55,608 bases of DNA from Candolleomyces eurysporus (lineage: Eukaryota; Basidiomycota; Agaricomycetes; Agaricales; Psathyrellaceae), in the NCBI GenBank assembly GCA_027579435.1, contig JANBPK010001083.1, positions 1 to 55,608 on the forward strand. Direction: 5' to 3'. Within the stretch, counting starts at the first letter, position 1; each line of letters begins with the position of its first letter. The notes under the pieces were generated by a model that saw only the letters and a program-made list of their open reading frames with translations, did not search any database and had not been told where the DNA came from. The position numbers were made by a program, and so were the translations under genes. Of the stretch, positions 1 through 10,243 are shown one piece after another.

Positions 1-1038
1 ATCCATCGATTCATGTTTCATCACGTCCTTTGCTACGACCGCCCTTCCATTTTTCCTTTGGTCATTGTGTTGTATATGTATTGTGTGTTTGCCAGTGTAC
101 GTGTAGCCGTCCCAGCCACCATCGTCAGCATTTTCCCTATCCCTCCCCATCTTTCCGATCATGGACATGTACATTTTCCCTTCCCCGGACTGGCTGGCTA
201 GCACAGGCAGCGAGCGAGCAGGTAGGCGTGCGGTATTAACGCCGGCGTCTATCCGTAGTAGATAGTAGTAGGCGGTGGTATTTTATCGATGCCAAAAGCG
301 ATCGATTGTTTTAGCGTAGACTTGTACTAGTTAGGTAGTGTTAGTTAGTTGACGGTTTCGTTGTTATTCCTTTTGTTTTTATTCAATTCAATATGTTGTA
401 TTCTTATTGACGTCTGCCATGTGTGCCTGCCCAGTGAGCAAACGAGCGGCGGATGAGGAAGTCCCGGATTGAGCGGTGTACGTTGAGTTCAATTGTCATC
501 GTATCGTATGGACTATATCATAAAGGTTGACATGACAAGGAGAATGAACGGCGCCCTTTTGAGCTCAAACTATAATAACTTATTCAACGCTTTTCGTGGC
601 AGGCAGCTTGAAGAAGAAACGGCAACGGCCCACGATTGTGGGTCCATGTTTGCTTCCGAGACCGGATCCGCCGAGTCAAAGTCGGACGCCGAGAGGGAAG
701 GGGGCGTACGCTAGGATAGGATAGAAGAGCACAATTGCGTGTGTCGTCCTATCCTTGGATAGGACAATCTCGATGAGAAGAAAATCGATGTGAGAGCTTA
801 GACCGAGATCACGTTCTCGGGCGGACATTTCCGTAGAGATCTAGCAATCTAATATGAGAGTATCGAGTTGTACATCCGTAAACGAAGCTGATGATGATCA
901 TGAATAAAGAGGCAGAGCGGAGGGAGCGAGGAGCAAGTCATCACAGACGACTAGGTAAATATTGACTAGCACCGTTTGAGAGAAAAGTGCGAAGATGAGA
1001 AATATATAGTAAACCGATGTCATCCTACTCATAAGTAG
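1..1038. other. Left-edge stretch without a recognised gene
   Basis: No open frame here resembles a protein I know, and the short ones lack splice or composition support. It probably holds the 3' flank of a gene beyond the left edge and the 3' flank of the DUF6535 gene. The only structure seen is a short perfect hairpin at 746-765 with a related motif around 711-723. Confidence 0.4.
746..765. repeat. Short perfect hairpin in intergenic DNA
   Basis: GTCCTATCC and GGATAGGAC are perfect 9-base arms separated by TT. The half-site GGATAGGATAG occurs just upstream at about 713-723. No T-run follows, so a terminator reading is not supported. A factor-binding site or chance are the alternatives. Confidence 0.35.
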
Positions 1039-3343
1039 CTATTGTTCGCCGGCAGTCGACGAACCAGGTGGATTCGGAATCGGGACGTTGGGAGTCTGGG
1101 GTTTGAGGTGGCTGTTTGGTGGCCTATGGCCGGGGGAGGAAGGACTATCGTCTTCGGCGTCAAGGGGGCGGAGCATTGGCAACTCCGGTGGGGGGAGGTC
1201 AATGGTACGATGACCGGTCTGGTCGGTTTCATGGCTAGCAAGGGTAATTTTTTCTTCACCATCGCAAGCATCATCGAGTACGACGCCGAGGCTCTGCGCT
1301 CCGCTGAGAAATTTCTTCCAGTCATAATAAGGGTGGGGAATTAGCGGGCGCATGAGCCCCACAGGCGATGTGTTCGTGCTTTGAGAATCGATTGATCTTT
1401 GGTAGTTATAGAGGGCTCTGACGAACAGTCGAAGAGATCTTGAAGTCCTCTTGCCACGCTCAGCGTATGCAAGGATTGCATGACAGAAAACGTATGCGGC
1501 TTGGTATGCATAGTCACTGTTAGCAGGGTTGGTGTCTATGCATTTCAGGATATCGTCGCAGATACTATAATCGCCGCCACGGGTTACGATCTTTGCTGCA
1601 GAGGACAGGAAGCGACCTAGATATTCGTTGGCATCGAAAGTCCTCTCCCGGTCTATTTGGGCATGATCCCATGTCTTCGCGCGCTCNAAAAAAGCGGAGC
1701 ACAACCATGCGGGTCTGATTTTGTATCTCTGCAGGGAATGAGGAGCATATAAGCACAATGAGCGAACATTGCAAAGAACGAACTCACCTTGGACATACTG
1801 CAGCTCGAGAGGATGATTGTCGAGAACATGGGTAACCCATTGGATGGGGAGACTCTTCGGAGTCGTATGATTCATCGATTCATGGCCACGAGTCGCATCG
1901 CACGGTCTCACTTCCTTTCCACCGTACATCCATGCAGTGAGTCGGAGGCATATCTCGACGCATCTCTCGACGGCTTCAAAAGGGAAGTTATTGACACTCG
2001 TGTCACGAGAGAAGAAGCGCAGCGTAGAATCTTCATGAAGAACCTGAGGATCGACTAGAGAGGTGCCTTGAGGCAACCCAAAAATGAGTGGTTCGGCAAG
2101 TGAAAGATGGTGAAGGAACCGTGCATATGGTTTGTCCCTCCCCCTCCCCATGTCATTTGCAGCCATAACGCTGGCGATGCAGTGATCCACTGAAGTGAAG
2201 TTTGTGTGCGAGAATGCCCCGTGCTTAGCTTCAAGTATTCCTTGAACCGCGTCGTAAAGAGGGATGGGACGCTTGGAAAACACTTGAGCGGCTTCCCGTC
2301 GACAATGGAGCTTCATGTAATCGAGATCCCTTTGAAAGAGCCATGCCACACAGTGCTCCAGCCAAGTGTCCTTGCGTTTGTTGCGGAATAGAATTCTTGT
2401 GGCGCGAGGCATTGGCTCCCACCAATCTGCTCTTCCGTCCTCGGATGTGAGATTTTCGGGGCCAATCTTGAGAGAGCTCTCGAAATGGGTCTTGAAAACC
2501 TTCATGATGGCGTGTACGAGAGAAGAAAGGAGATGATGAAAGGCCCAAGCCTGAGGAGACTTATATGGACATGGGGAACGAGGCTTTTGTCCGGGCGTCG
2601 ATGGCAGGAAGAGGAGAAGATTTTGAAGAGTTGGTAGAATCGTTGTGACGACCAAGAAGACTAGGGTCAGCCAAATCGCGACAGCTACCCAAATTGCAAC
2701 CGTACGGTTGAGATTGAACAGAAGCTCATTGAGCCCTATGAGGAATAGGACAAGAGCAACCTGCAGGAGCAAAGGAAGTAATATGCTGAGTATTTGTGGA
2801 ACCCACCACTCATCCAGTGATTCCGTCTGCATGTGGTAGAGAGAAAAGGCAATTTGAGGTTGAACATTACCACGCGGCCGCTCGTGCTCTTGTAGCCATT
2901 GGAGAGACACGGTGCCGACGAGGACGGTGGCCAAACACAAAACCAGACTGGAAAACCACAGCGTATTGATTCGCACGTTGGTGTCATCCGGGAACGAGGA
3001 GCTGTCGTTGAGGGTTTGTGAAAACTGCACATCCCCCAGTTTGGCCAGCAAAAGGGGAAGAATAGTATCGATGGGATCCTTTTTCAGAGTCTTTTGGGAT
3101 TCGATGATGAAAGCTGTGACAACAGCTGAAAAAANGACCTGCCTATGGTCCTTCAACGAGCGAGACCCAAACGAAGCAAACATGGCTTACGAAGAACAAA
3201 ATATTCTGGACTTCTTCCTTCCACGCTTTACAACGAGCTTCGTCTTTCTGTTGCAGAGGCTTCAGAAGCTGGGTCCATGGCTCTTCTGTCGGCGTTGGAA
3301 GGGGGCGACTGTAAGCACTTCCACATTCCCAGGGCTTCGACAT
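1039..3343 (-). CDS. DUF6535 family multi-pass membrane protein
   Basis: This is an uncharacterised agaricomycete family with a membrane-embedded N-terminal DUF6535 domain; function unknown. The model is complement(1039..1728, 1788..3142, 3191..3343). The signature is seen at the N-terminus: W-x2-LLKPL, CKAWKEEVQN, then after the first intron AGLFSAVVTAFIIES. Three more hydrophobic segments follow (INTLWFSSLVLCLATVLVG, the stretch after WWVPQI, and one after RTVAIW). The remaining roughly 500 residues are soluble and the C-terminus is Pro-rich. Two Ns (3135 and 1687), each next to a run of six A/T, must be treated as extra bases. Without them the exons total 2196 nt, giving 731 residues, and both splice junctions read in the family frame. 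The start at 3343 is chosen because it opens the conserved exon and a TATATATA element lies about 65 nt upstream. Confidence 0.85.
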
Positions 3344-3407
3344 CCTTGAGGCAAAGAAGAGAATAATCCGTGACGCACGGTCTTATGACTCCATTGGCTG
3401 GGATGTC

Positions 3408-3419
3408 AGCGTATATATA
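3408..3419 (-). promoter_or_regulatory. TATA box of the DUF6535 gene
   Basis: Read on the minus strand, the sequence GGTATATATACG lies about 65-75 nt upstream of the ATG at 3343. This is a plausible core-promoter distance for a fungal gene with a short leader. Confidence 0.5.
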
Positions 3420-4530
3420 CCTGCGGCATGGAATGTGTCAACACCATCGTTTACAGAACACGAGTTCGACTCGGCGTCATTTTTATGAAAGAGATCGCAG
3501 TATAAGAGCTATAAATTTGCATTTGAGTATGACACGAAATGAAGAAAACGTGTCGAGCGATTACTTCAAGCACAGCAAGGCTTTGCCATGTCAGAAGTCT
3601 TCCTTTTATGTATGAACATGACGATGTACTTGTTTGTATTCAACACCTCTTCCTCGGTTTCAAGCAATAATAATGACAGTAGCCCTCCTGCTTCCAACGG
3701 CCGCTTGGCCTCCCCCTTCCTTCGCGCGAGCGGGAGCACGCCGTAGGCGTGCGTCAGCGAGCGCAGTTCAGAAGCATGAAGGCAGTCTTAGGGCAAACCC
3801 CCTTGACCTCAAGCTATTTGTTGTTGCATTTCCTTGACTGCCTGTCCGCTTACTGGATGTATGCAATCTACTTCTATACCGTTTCTTTGCAATTGGATGT
3901 CAATTAGCATAAGCAGCAGAGTCAGGAGCCATTGCCAATGCTGAGGCAAGGAATAAGGGGTGGCACTGCCACGCCACCTAGTGTAACACTTGCACTTTGC
4001 ATACCAAATGAGGCTTTGCACGGTTTGCATGTGTACGACTCGTTTTTGGAAGAAGTGTCTCCTTCCCAAGCCTGGCCTCGGGCATTGTTCAAACTTCAAA
4101 GCTGTTCGCGTAGGGACTCGACGTCATGGGCTAGGGCGTTCAGATTCACAGATTCAGGTACACTCACGCGTAGCTGAGGTTATCGGCGTCTAAGCTTTAT
4201 TGTCTTTGAGACACGTGTTCAATGTTCTTGTCTACGCCTCGTGCGCCTCTACATAATGTTGTACGATAAAGATTAGATGAATGGGAAAAGGTACGTTCAC
4301 TTTGTGATAGCTGATAACAATAAGACAAAACATAACGCTTGACAACCAACGGTCTAGAACGATGAACGTTGGGCGGGTGCATGCATGCCGGTGACACCAT
4401 TCATGGCTGGCGCTCATAGCGGGAATGTCTGTCAATGGTCCAAAACGCTCTGTTCTAAGCTCCGAGCAACAATTGGCCTGCCACCCTCTACGGCCGAGGT
4501 GTTTGTGGTTAGGGTGATCGACACCCGGGG
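3420..4530. other. Intergenic region, no gene recognised
   Basis: Only short shadow frames are present. A perfect inverted repeat, GCACGCC and GGCGTGC around GTA, lies near 3737-3753. The right part is the upstream region of the pheromone-like gene. Confidence 0.4.
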
Positions 4531-4540
4531 TATAAAAGGA
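4531..4540 (+). promoter_or_regulatory. TATA box of the pheromone-like precursor gene
   Basis: TATAAAAGGA, a consensus TATA box, lies 84-93 nt before the ATG at 4624. It supports transcription of the short gene below and rules out in-frame ATGs upstream at 4385 and 4406 as its start. Confidence 0.7.
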
Positions 4541-4623
4541 GGGGCGGGTTCAGCTGGAAGTCCCCATCGCAGAAAACACTTGCAAGTTTCTTCTCCTCAC
4601 AACTACACCTCCACCTCACACAA

Positions 4624-4810
4624 ATGGATTCCTTCACCACCCTCTCTTTCACTTCCACCACCCCCACCGTCTCCGTCCCCCAAGGACACTGAGGCCGATG
4701 GCAGCCAGAAGAGCGGCGGCTACTGCGTCGTCTTCTCTAAGGAGTCCGTTCCCACCGACGCCGAGTCCAGCGGCAACTCGAGGAGCGGAGGCTACTGCAC
4801 TATTGCTTAA
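4624..4810 (+). CDS. CaaX lipopeptide pheromone precursor-like gene, frame broken at a C-run
   Basis: Basidiomycete mating pheromones are made as short precursors that begin like MDSFTTL and end in a CaaX box that is farnesylated and carboxymethylated before secretion. Here the ATG at 4624 opens MDSFTTLSFTSTTPTVSVP, typical of these precursors. A second frame closes at 4808 with SGGYCTIA and stop, a good CaaX box (Cys 4796-4798). The two frames are one base out of register and meet at the five-C run 4677-4681. No intron fits between them, so a homopolymer overcall is the likeliest cause. Read that way the precursor is about 60 residues. The module ending SGGYC occurs twice, with CVVF internally (4724) and CTIA at the end. 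No STE3-type receptor gene is present in the window, so linkage to a mating locus is not shown. A pseudogene with a genuine frameshift is the alternative. Confidence 0.7.
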
Positions 4811-5480
4811 ATATCATATCATGGTACGTCGCCTCAACAGCCATCCTGTCAAGTATTTGGTGCTGACCAGCTCTACAGAATTATCAATTATCATTATCCT
4901 GATGGTCACTGGCTGACTTGCTCCTGGCAGTCCTCCTCCCGTCTCTTCGGCCCCACCCTCACTAATTGGCGGCCCTCTTCGTTCTTCGATTTCAACCTTT
5001 TTTCGCATTCTTCTTGCATTTGCATTCATCTAATTGACTGTGCACGGTCACTTCAGAAACTTCTCATACATATCATTATTGGCATTTTCGATGGCACTAT
5101 TACGACCTTCGCTTTATACCCACCCTCCCTTCACTTCACGAGAGCTCTTTTACGCGATGTGATGACCTCCTGCATTGTACGATGTGTTGTTGTTGTACGA
5201 GTATACCTATATTAGTACGAGCGGGCGATGTAAAGTGTATTAGCTGGTTGTTGCGACAACATTGATTGGTGTATTATACTTTGGCGGTGCTTTGACGACG
5301 ATCAAGTTGCACTTTGACTTGTACGGTGATTCCTGGTGCCAAACTCCGAGAGTTGTGCATTTGAATGAATTCATTCAATGATATTCACGGTGATAAGTAC
5401 GAGACATGAATAAAAACTACGCCAACCAAAAAAGGGTCAATTTAAAAAGTTATCCTTTTGCGAGTGCGCCTCCTACGACG
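4811..5480. other. Intergenic region between convergent genes
   Basis: No frame of interest. It should contain the 3' ends of both the pheromone-like gene and the cyclin gene. Confidence 0.4.
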
Positions 5481-6158
5481 TCAACTTTCGACTATTTGCA
5501 GCGAATTTAAGTCCATTTGCAGTTCGTCCACATCCTCAGGAAATCTGTAAGGGAGTATCACGAGTCCATACGCCTTCCGAACCGTCGCTTCGAACTCTCT
5601 CAGTTCCTCAGCGTCGATTGCGGTATCTCCGTTTATGCCGGCATCGGCTGACCGCAAATCCATTTCCAATGCTTGGATTTCGCCAAAATTCAACAGACCT
5701 CCGGTAATGGATGCCCATATCTCGTCTGGAAAGTCTTGATCCTCCATAGACACCGAGTCCTCCACCATCATCTCTTCTCCTTCTCCGAACAACTCCTTCC
5801 GGACGATCATCAAAGCACCAATGAACGCCGCGTACCCAAACTCCCGGTAGAATTGTACCATCCCCGGATCAATAAACGGAAGTCGGGCACGGAGTCTCTG
5901 TAAGAGAAGGAGCGCGCCGAAGATGATCCTGTCGTCGAAATTCGCCATCCACAGAGTGTAGGCGATGGAATGGAGGAGTTTGCTACGGTCCGCCCGAATA
6001 ACGGACCTGTACTTTGGCGGAGCGTCGTCGGAGCATTGGAGGCAGTCGAGTATGAAGCGAGTGCAGAGGTGGGCGAAGTAGTCCTGCAGCAGCAGACGCG
6101 GGTTGCGCTCGACGGAAGGAGGCTCTGTGTGTGCTGCTTGAGATTGTTCTGAAGACAT
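5481..6158 (-). CDS. Cyclin-domain protein, PCL/PHO80-like
   Basis: Probable cyclin partner of a PHO85/CDK5-type kinase. The single-exon frame gives 225 residues from the ATG at 6158. The cyclin box is recognisable in the middle: a helix RSKLLHSIAYTLWMANFDDR, then LLLLQRLRARLPFID, then FGYAAFIGALMIVRKELFGE, a W-containing turn at EIWASITGG and LNFGEIQALEMDL. Together these match the fungal PCL-type single cyclin fold. The start was chosen because a TATATAAAA box lies about 50 nt upstream (6209-6218); the frame remains open further upstream to 6359, but that would lie beyond the TATA box. The C-terminal tail is acidic. Sequence identity to named cyclins looks low, so the exact kinase partner cannot be stated. 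Confidence 0.65.
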   Translation of the reverse strand: MSSEQSQAAHTEPPSVERNPRLLLQDYFAHLCTRFILDCLQCSDDAPPKYRSVIRADRSKLLHSIAYTLWMANFDDRIIFGALLLLQRLRARLPFIDPGMVQFYREFGYAAFIGALMIVRKELFGEGEEMMVEDSVSMEDQDFPDEIWASITGGLLNFGEIQALEMDLRSADAGINGDTAIDAEELREFEATVRKAYGLVILPYRFPEDVDELQMDLNSLQIVES

Positions 6159-6208
6159 GGGGACTCTGGAGAAGACACGGGTGGCGAATTGAATGAGATC
6201 ATCCCGTT

Positions 6209-6218
6209 TTATATACTC
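6209..6218 (-). promoter_or_regulatory. TATA box of the cyclin gene
   Basis: TATATAAAAC on the minus strand, 51-60 nt upstream of the chosen ATG at 6158. It decides the start in favour of 6158 over the upstream in-frame ATG at 6359. Confidence 0.6.
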
Positions 6219-6766
6219 AGGCGGCCCTTCATTGTTGCTCGATCGTCTGTGCCACACAATGGCTTGGTGACGGGAGTGACCATCGGGCAAAGCACAACCA
6301 TTGTCACATTGTCCCAGCAGCGGTGATGGCAGAGAAAAATTCCGCCGGTCTTCCCGCAAAACGCCTTATTTTTCTGTTTCGACCTTGAGTGGGTGGCCGA
6401 ATACTTCTCTGAGATCGCAGTGACCCCTTTTTCCTTCCCTCGGCATCAATAAGCGCCTTCAGCGCTCAAAAAAATGCATGACTCAGGTCACATCACATGA
6501 TTTCGTTGAATCGCGATTTGGACGGAATTGAAACTCCGCAGGGCCACCCATCACAACCCCATTTTGGGACGAACCGTTTGAACTTGAACGACCTCCACTC
6601 CTCTCGACGTTCGCTGTCCGACGCTCGAATTTCACTCCTATTAAAGGGGAATTTCGCGTATTTTTGCTTTGACTTGACGACGAGAACGCTTTCTTTGCCT
6701 TGGAGTCGCCCTTAGCGTTTTCCTTCCACGAACAGCCCTACATTTTATTGTATTGAGAAGTCTATC

Positions 6767-8111
6767 ATGGTGCGTGTGCTTGTGCTTCTAGCTGTTCGTG
6801 CCACAAGAGCTAACCAAACTCTGGTCTTTCATCTTATAAACCACCAATTTCCTCTACTTGAATTGAAAATCGACTCCAAACACCGACCTTCTCGGCGTCT
6901 GATTCTGCTGACGACGCGAACCTCAACACGCGGTCTATGGCGCAATTTTTGAACAAAACATGACTCTTTCACCAAACTCGACTTGATGGCGTGTCGCTAT
7001 TAGCCTCCCGCCGGTGCTGCTGTCAAGAAACTCTTCCGAGAAATCACGGAACTCAGGAGGAGCCCTCCTGAAGGAATTCGTATTCAGACGAGCGAAGAGG
7101 ATATGTTTGATGTGACTGGCATCATCGAGGGTCCTGGTGAGCTCCTTTCTTCCCGGTGTTCCGAGCTCCACCACTTACAGACTCCGGTTTGTAGAAGGAA
7201 CGCCCTACGCCGGTGGTTATTTCAGGGTACGATTCAACTTCACGGAAGAGTTCCCCGCTGCACCACCGAAATGTGAGTCTCCAAACTCCTTTGTGCTTCG
7301 GGATCGGGTTATTCTAACAGAGACAATAGGTTGGTTTGCCACCAAGCTCTTCCATCCAAATGTCGGACCCACAGGTGAAATCTGTGTCAACACCCTGAAG
7401 AAGGATTGGAAATCAACGTATGGCATCGGGCACATTCTTGTGACCGTGAAATGCCTTTTGATTTACCCCAATCCCGAATCTGCTTTGGACGAAGAGGCCG
7501 GCAAATTGTTCATGGAGGACTACGAGAGCTATTGCTCTCGAGCGAGGCTTATCACCAGTGTGCATGCCACACCTAGAAAGAAGCCAGAGGAGTTTGACAC
7601 TCCATCAAACCCAGACGGAGAACAGAAGGAGAGCAGCGAGAAGCCGTCATCGACGAATAAGGCTGTCGCCGAACCCGTTGCTTCTACCTCCAAACTCCCC
7701 ACTCCCGCCCCATCTACTGCCACATCACCCCCGCTTCCGGCTTCTTCATCCGCTCCAACATCGTCTAAACTCGGCCTCCCTTTGACATCCTCTCGTAAAT
7801 CCGCATCGCCGGCTCCCCAGCCTTATCCTTCCTCCATGTCACTCAAGTCAAGCTCGAGTGAGAAAGAGGGCTCTGGCTTGAAGCAGGAACGGCACTCATC
7901 TCCTGCGCCACTCTCTACCGCAGACGCTAATGTCGAGGGCAAGAACAAGCCGGGTATCCTTGGGTCAGGTCTTGGTCTAGGAATAGCGCCGAGCGGAGGA
8001 GCAACTAGCTCTGCTGCTGCCGCCAACGGGTCCAAATCGATGAAGAGGGCTGCAACCACCACTGTTGCGAGTGGGGCGGAGAAAAGGAAGAAGGCTTTGA
8101 AGAGGTTGTAA
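6767..8111 (+). CDS. Ubiquitin-conjugating enzyme E2, UBE2S-type
   Basis: UBE2S-type E2s elongate Lys11-linked ubiquitin chains on substrates of the anaphase-promoting complex. Exons 7004-7136, 7195-7272 and 7330-8111 are firm. They encode an E2 core with [18 protein letters not shown], the HPN triad in [14 protein letters not shown] (catalytic Cys about codon 105), and [18 protein letters not shown] Ser/Pro/Ala-rich tail of about 170 residues follows and ends [10 protein letters not shown], close to the APC/C-docking C-terminus of animal UBE2S (RALRRL). The first codon is less certain. The simplest model is ATG 6767-6769 spliced directly to 7004 (intron 6770-7003), which gives 331 residues and an in-frame total of 996 nt. 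An ATG at 6937 is the rival but runs into a stop. The gene is divergent from the cyclin gene on its left. Confidence 0.85.
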
Positions 8112-8640
8112 TTTTATGACTCTCTAGTTTCTTAGGTAGAGCCAGCGATATCTCCCTCCTCGTTCGATCATTCACCCACCCACCCGACATCGGGTCGGTT
8201 ATGCTTCCCTGTCCCCTTGTCTACCTACGTTACCTAGCAGTAGCCCAGCCCATCGATTCGGGGCTTTCCGTATTCGCCCGTTCATATAGCTTTCGCTGTC
8301 GCTGTTGTATTTATTTAATGTGACTGGGTGTATCATCATGGACCATTCTTACCACCCTGAGCGAGCCCTGAGCCTTGCAGATCACTGCGCTGGTTATCTC
8401 CATCAGGACACGGGAAGCTCAGGAAAAGGCGTGAAAACGTGCGCGTGTCCTGTCCGCTCTCTCTCCAGGTCTTCCACCACCGTCGACGTGTCCACTTTCA
8501 CTCTCCCTATAGATCCTCTAGAAGACTTTCTGTCTGCTTTACGTTGACCTTGACGACACTTATCACGACTACGACCAGTCGCCCTCCTTAATAGACCAAC
8601 ACATACGCACCACTAGAAAACATATTCCTCCGATACCAGC
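8112..8640. other. Intergenic, tandem + genes
   Basis: Contains the 3' flank of the E2 gene and the leader of the methyltransferase gene. The short frame at 8305-8547 has no recognisable product. No clear TATA box is seen. Confidence 0.4.
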
Positions 8641-9652
8641 ATGTCTGTGAAAGGAATTGATGCTCAGGAAGTTTTGCTCCAGCTCAAGTCTTTGTTGCTC
8701 GATAACATTGACTTGGAGAAGAAGTCCTTGCTTCTGAGCGTGGCGAGTATCGCGTTCAACCCTACCGCGTGGAACATCGTGGCGAGGAACGGTTAGTCCG
8801 ATTTCTGTTAGACCTTTGCTATCGGCTTCTCGGAAACTGATGCGTTTTGTCGGTCGCGATGATAGAGTACACCAACAAGACGATTACCCGTGCGTTTGGA
8901 GGGAATGCAAAGTATGGGTGTTATTTCCTTGCTTTGATGATCTTTTCGTTTGGGATGTTGCGGGATCATCTGTATGTGTTGTTCTTTCTTCCTTCTTTTT
9001 TCGTAGTATTGTTTCTGACAATGGTCTTCTCGGAATTGTAGGTACCAACAAGCCCTCCTCGAGCAACCCAAGCAAGCTATCTTGCCTGCCGAGTATGCCA
9101 CGATCGTACCCGCTGCGCTCTTTGGTCTCGGACAGCTCTTTGTTGTCACTTCCACCTGGCAATTGGGTGTCACGGGTACCTTCTTGGGAGATTATTTCGG
9201 TATCTTGATGGATGCCAGAGTCGAAGGGTGAGTTTGATGAAAGCCTTACTCTGACCGAACAAGGAGGGGCTATGAGAGTTGACTGACTGACTGATTCGCT
9301 GCGTTCTCCCTATAGGTTCCCATTCAATGTCTTGAGAGACCCTATGTACGTTGGTAGCACCATGTGCTTCGTCGCTACCGCTCTCTGGTCCGTCATCGTT
9401 CACTGCCCCTTTTTTGATGCCGTATTGATGTTATCATGTTCGCAGGTACGAACGCCCCGCTGGGCTCCTCATCAGCTTGTACGTCTACATCGTCTACCTC
9501 ATTGCTTTGCGCTTCGAAGGGTACGTTGTCTCTGTCATCAGCACGTGGTGGCAAATTGTGCTGACGCTGATACAATGATCCCTCGTAGTCCATGGACCGA
9601 TATGATCTACTCTAAACGTGCCGCCGAGCAGAAGAAGGCCAAGTCTTCTTGA
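8641..9652 (+). CDS. OPI3: Phosphatidyl-N-methylethanolamine N-methyltransferase
   Basis: This enzyme carries out the last SAM-dependent methylations from phosphatidylethanolamine to phosphatidylcholine in the ER membrane. Six exons were read: 8641-8791, 8866-8971, 9042-9227, 9316-9387, 9446-9520 and 9589-9652. They total 654 nt, or 217 residues, the usual size for OPI3/PEMT. Family hallmarks are visible: LEKKSLLLSVASIAFNPTAW near the start, the hydrophobic FLALMIFSFGMLRDHLY, TWQLGVTGTFLGDYFG, the SAM-binding region FPFNVLRDPMYVGST, and the end segment ALRFEGPWTDMIYSKRA. The protein has about four membrane segments and ends in a Lys-rich tail (KKAKSS), which resembles an ER-retention signal. 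The exon-4 donor is GTCCGT, off-consensus but fixed by the conserved LWYERP junction. Confidence 0.92.
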
Positions 9653-10243
9653 ACCACAAGTCTCCCCTCCCATCGCCCCCCAAAAAGTACTTAGGTCCTC
9701 CCAACGCTACACCTATATAGCAAGATAGGCCTTCAACGGCTGAAGCACGCATTTCTGCAATGCCTCCACGTTTGTTCCGAGCTGTGACGTCCTAGGATCA
9801 CCAAGGAGGCTGAGCGTCCGTTGGGAAGAGAGGAGTTGTCGTAGTCGATCATACTCGAGGTGTCCGCCATCGTCATTGTCATGGTTGTCTTGATAGCTCT
9901 AACTCTGTATGTAACTTTGGCTTCTTCCCGGGTAGACTTGATTCCTGTTGTCGTATAATTCAACATTATAGCATCGGATCCTCCCTTTTCATCTCCGAGT
10001 TCTCGGCAGACAGGATCTAGCGTTCGGGGGTCAGAGCACAAAGACAAGAAGAGGTACGGTATATCCTTGAGTGGCGGAAGGGCTTCCATTTCTTCGAGAG
10101 AACCTTCTGGGCCAGCACCCGCACCTATTACGTCCCTTTGCATACGATGTTGAACGGGACTCGGAGAAGTTTGATTTTAGGGCGCCATATAACGCGCGAG
10201 TCTCTTCACCGAAACCAGAGTCTCCGGGTCCTCCACTAGTACA
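9653..10243. other. Intergenic, upstream of tyrosinase 1
   Basis: No gene seen. A weak TATA-like CATATAACG lies at about 10186-10194, some 50 nt before the tyrosinase ATG. Confidence 0.35.

Noticed and set aside
1042..1344. Plus-strand 100-codon frame opposite the DUF6535 C-terminus
   Set aside because: Antisense shadow of a conserved coding exon.
3455..3490. Possible tRNA T-arm around GAGTTCGACTC
   Set aside because: The flanks do not form a five-pair stem with a seven-base loop, and no acceptor or anticodon arm was found.
4385..4810. 141-codon frame ending in the CaaX box, starting at 4385
   Set aside because: Its start lies upstream of the TATA box at 4531, and its N-terminal half has no precursor-like features. 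ATG 4624 is the better start.
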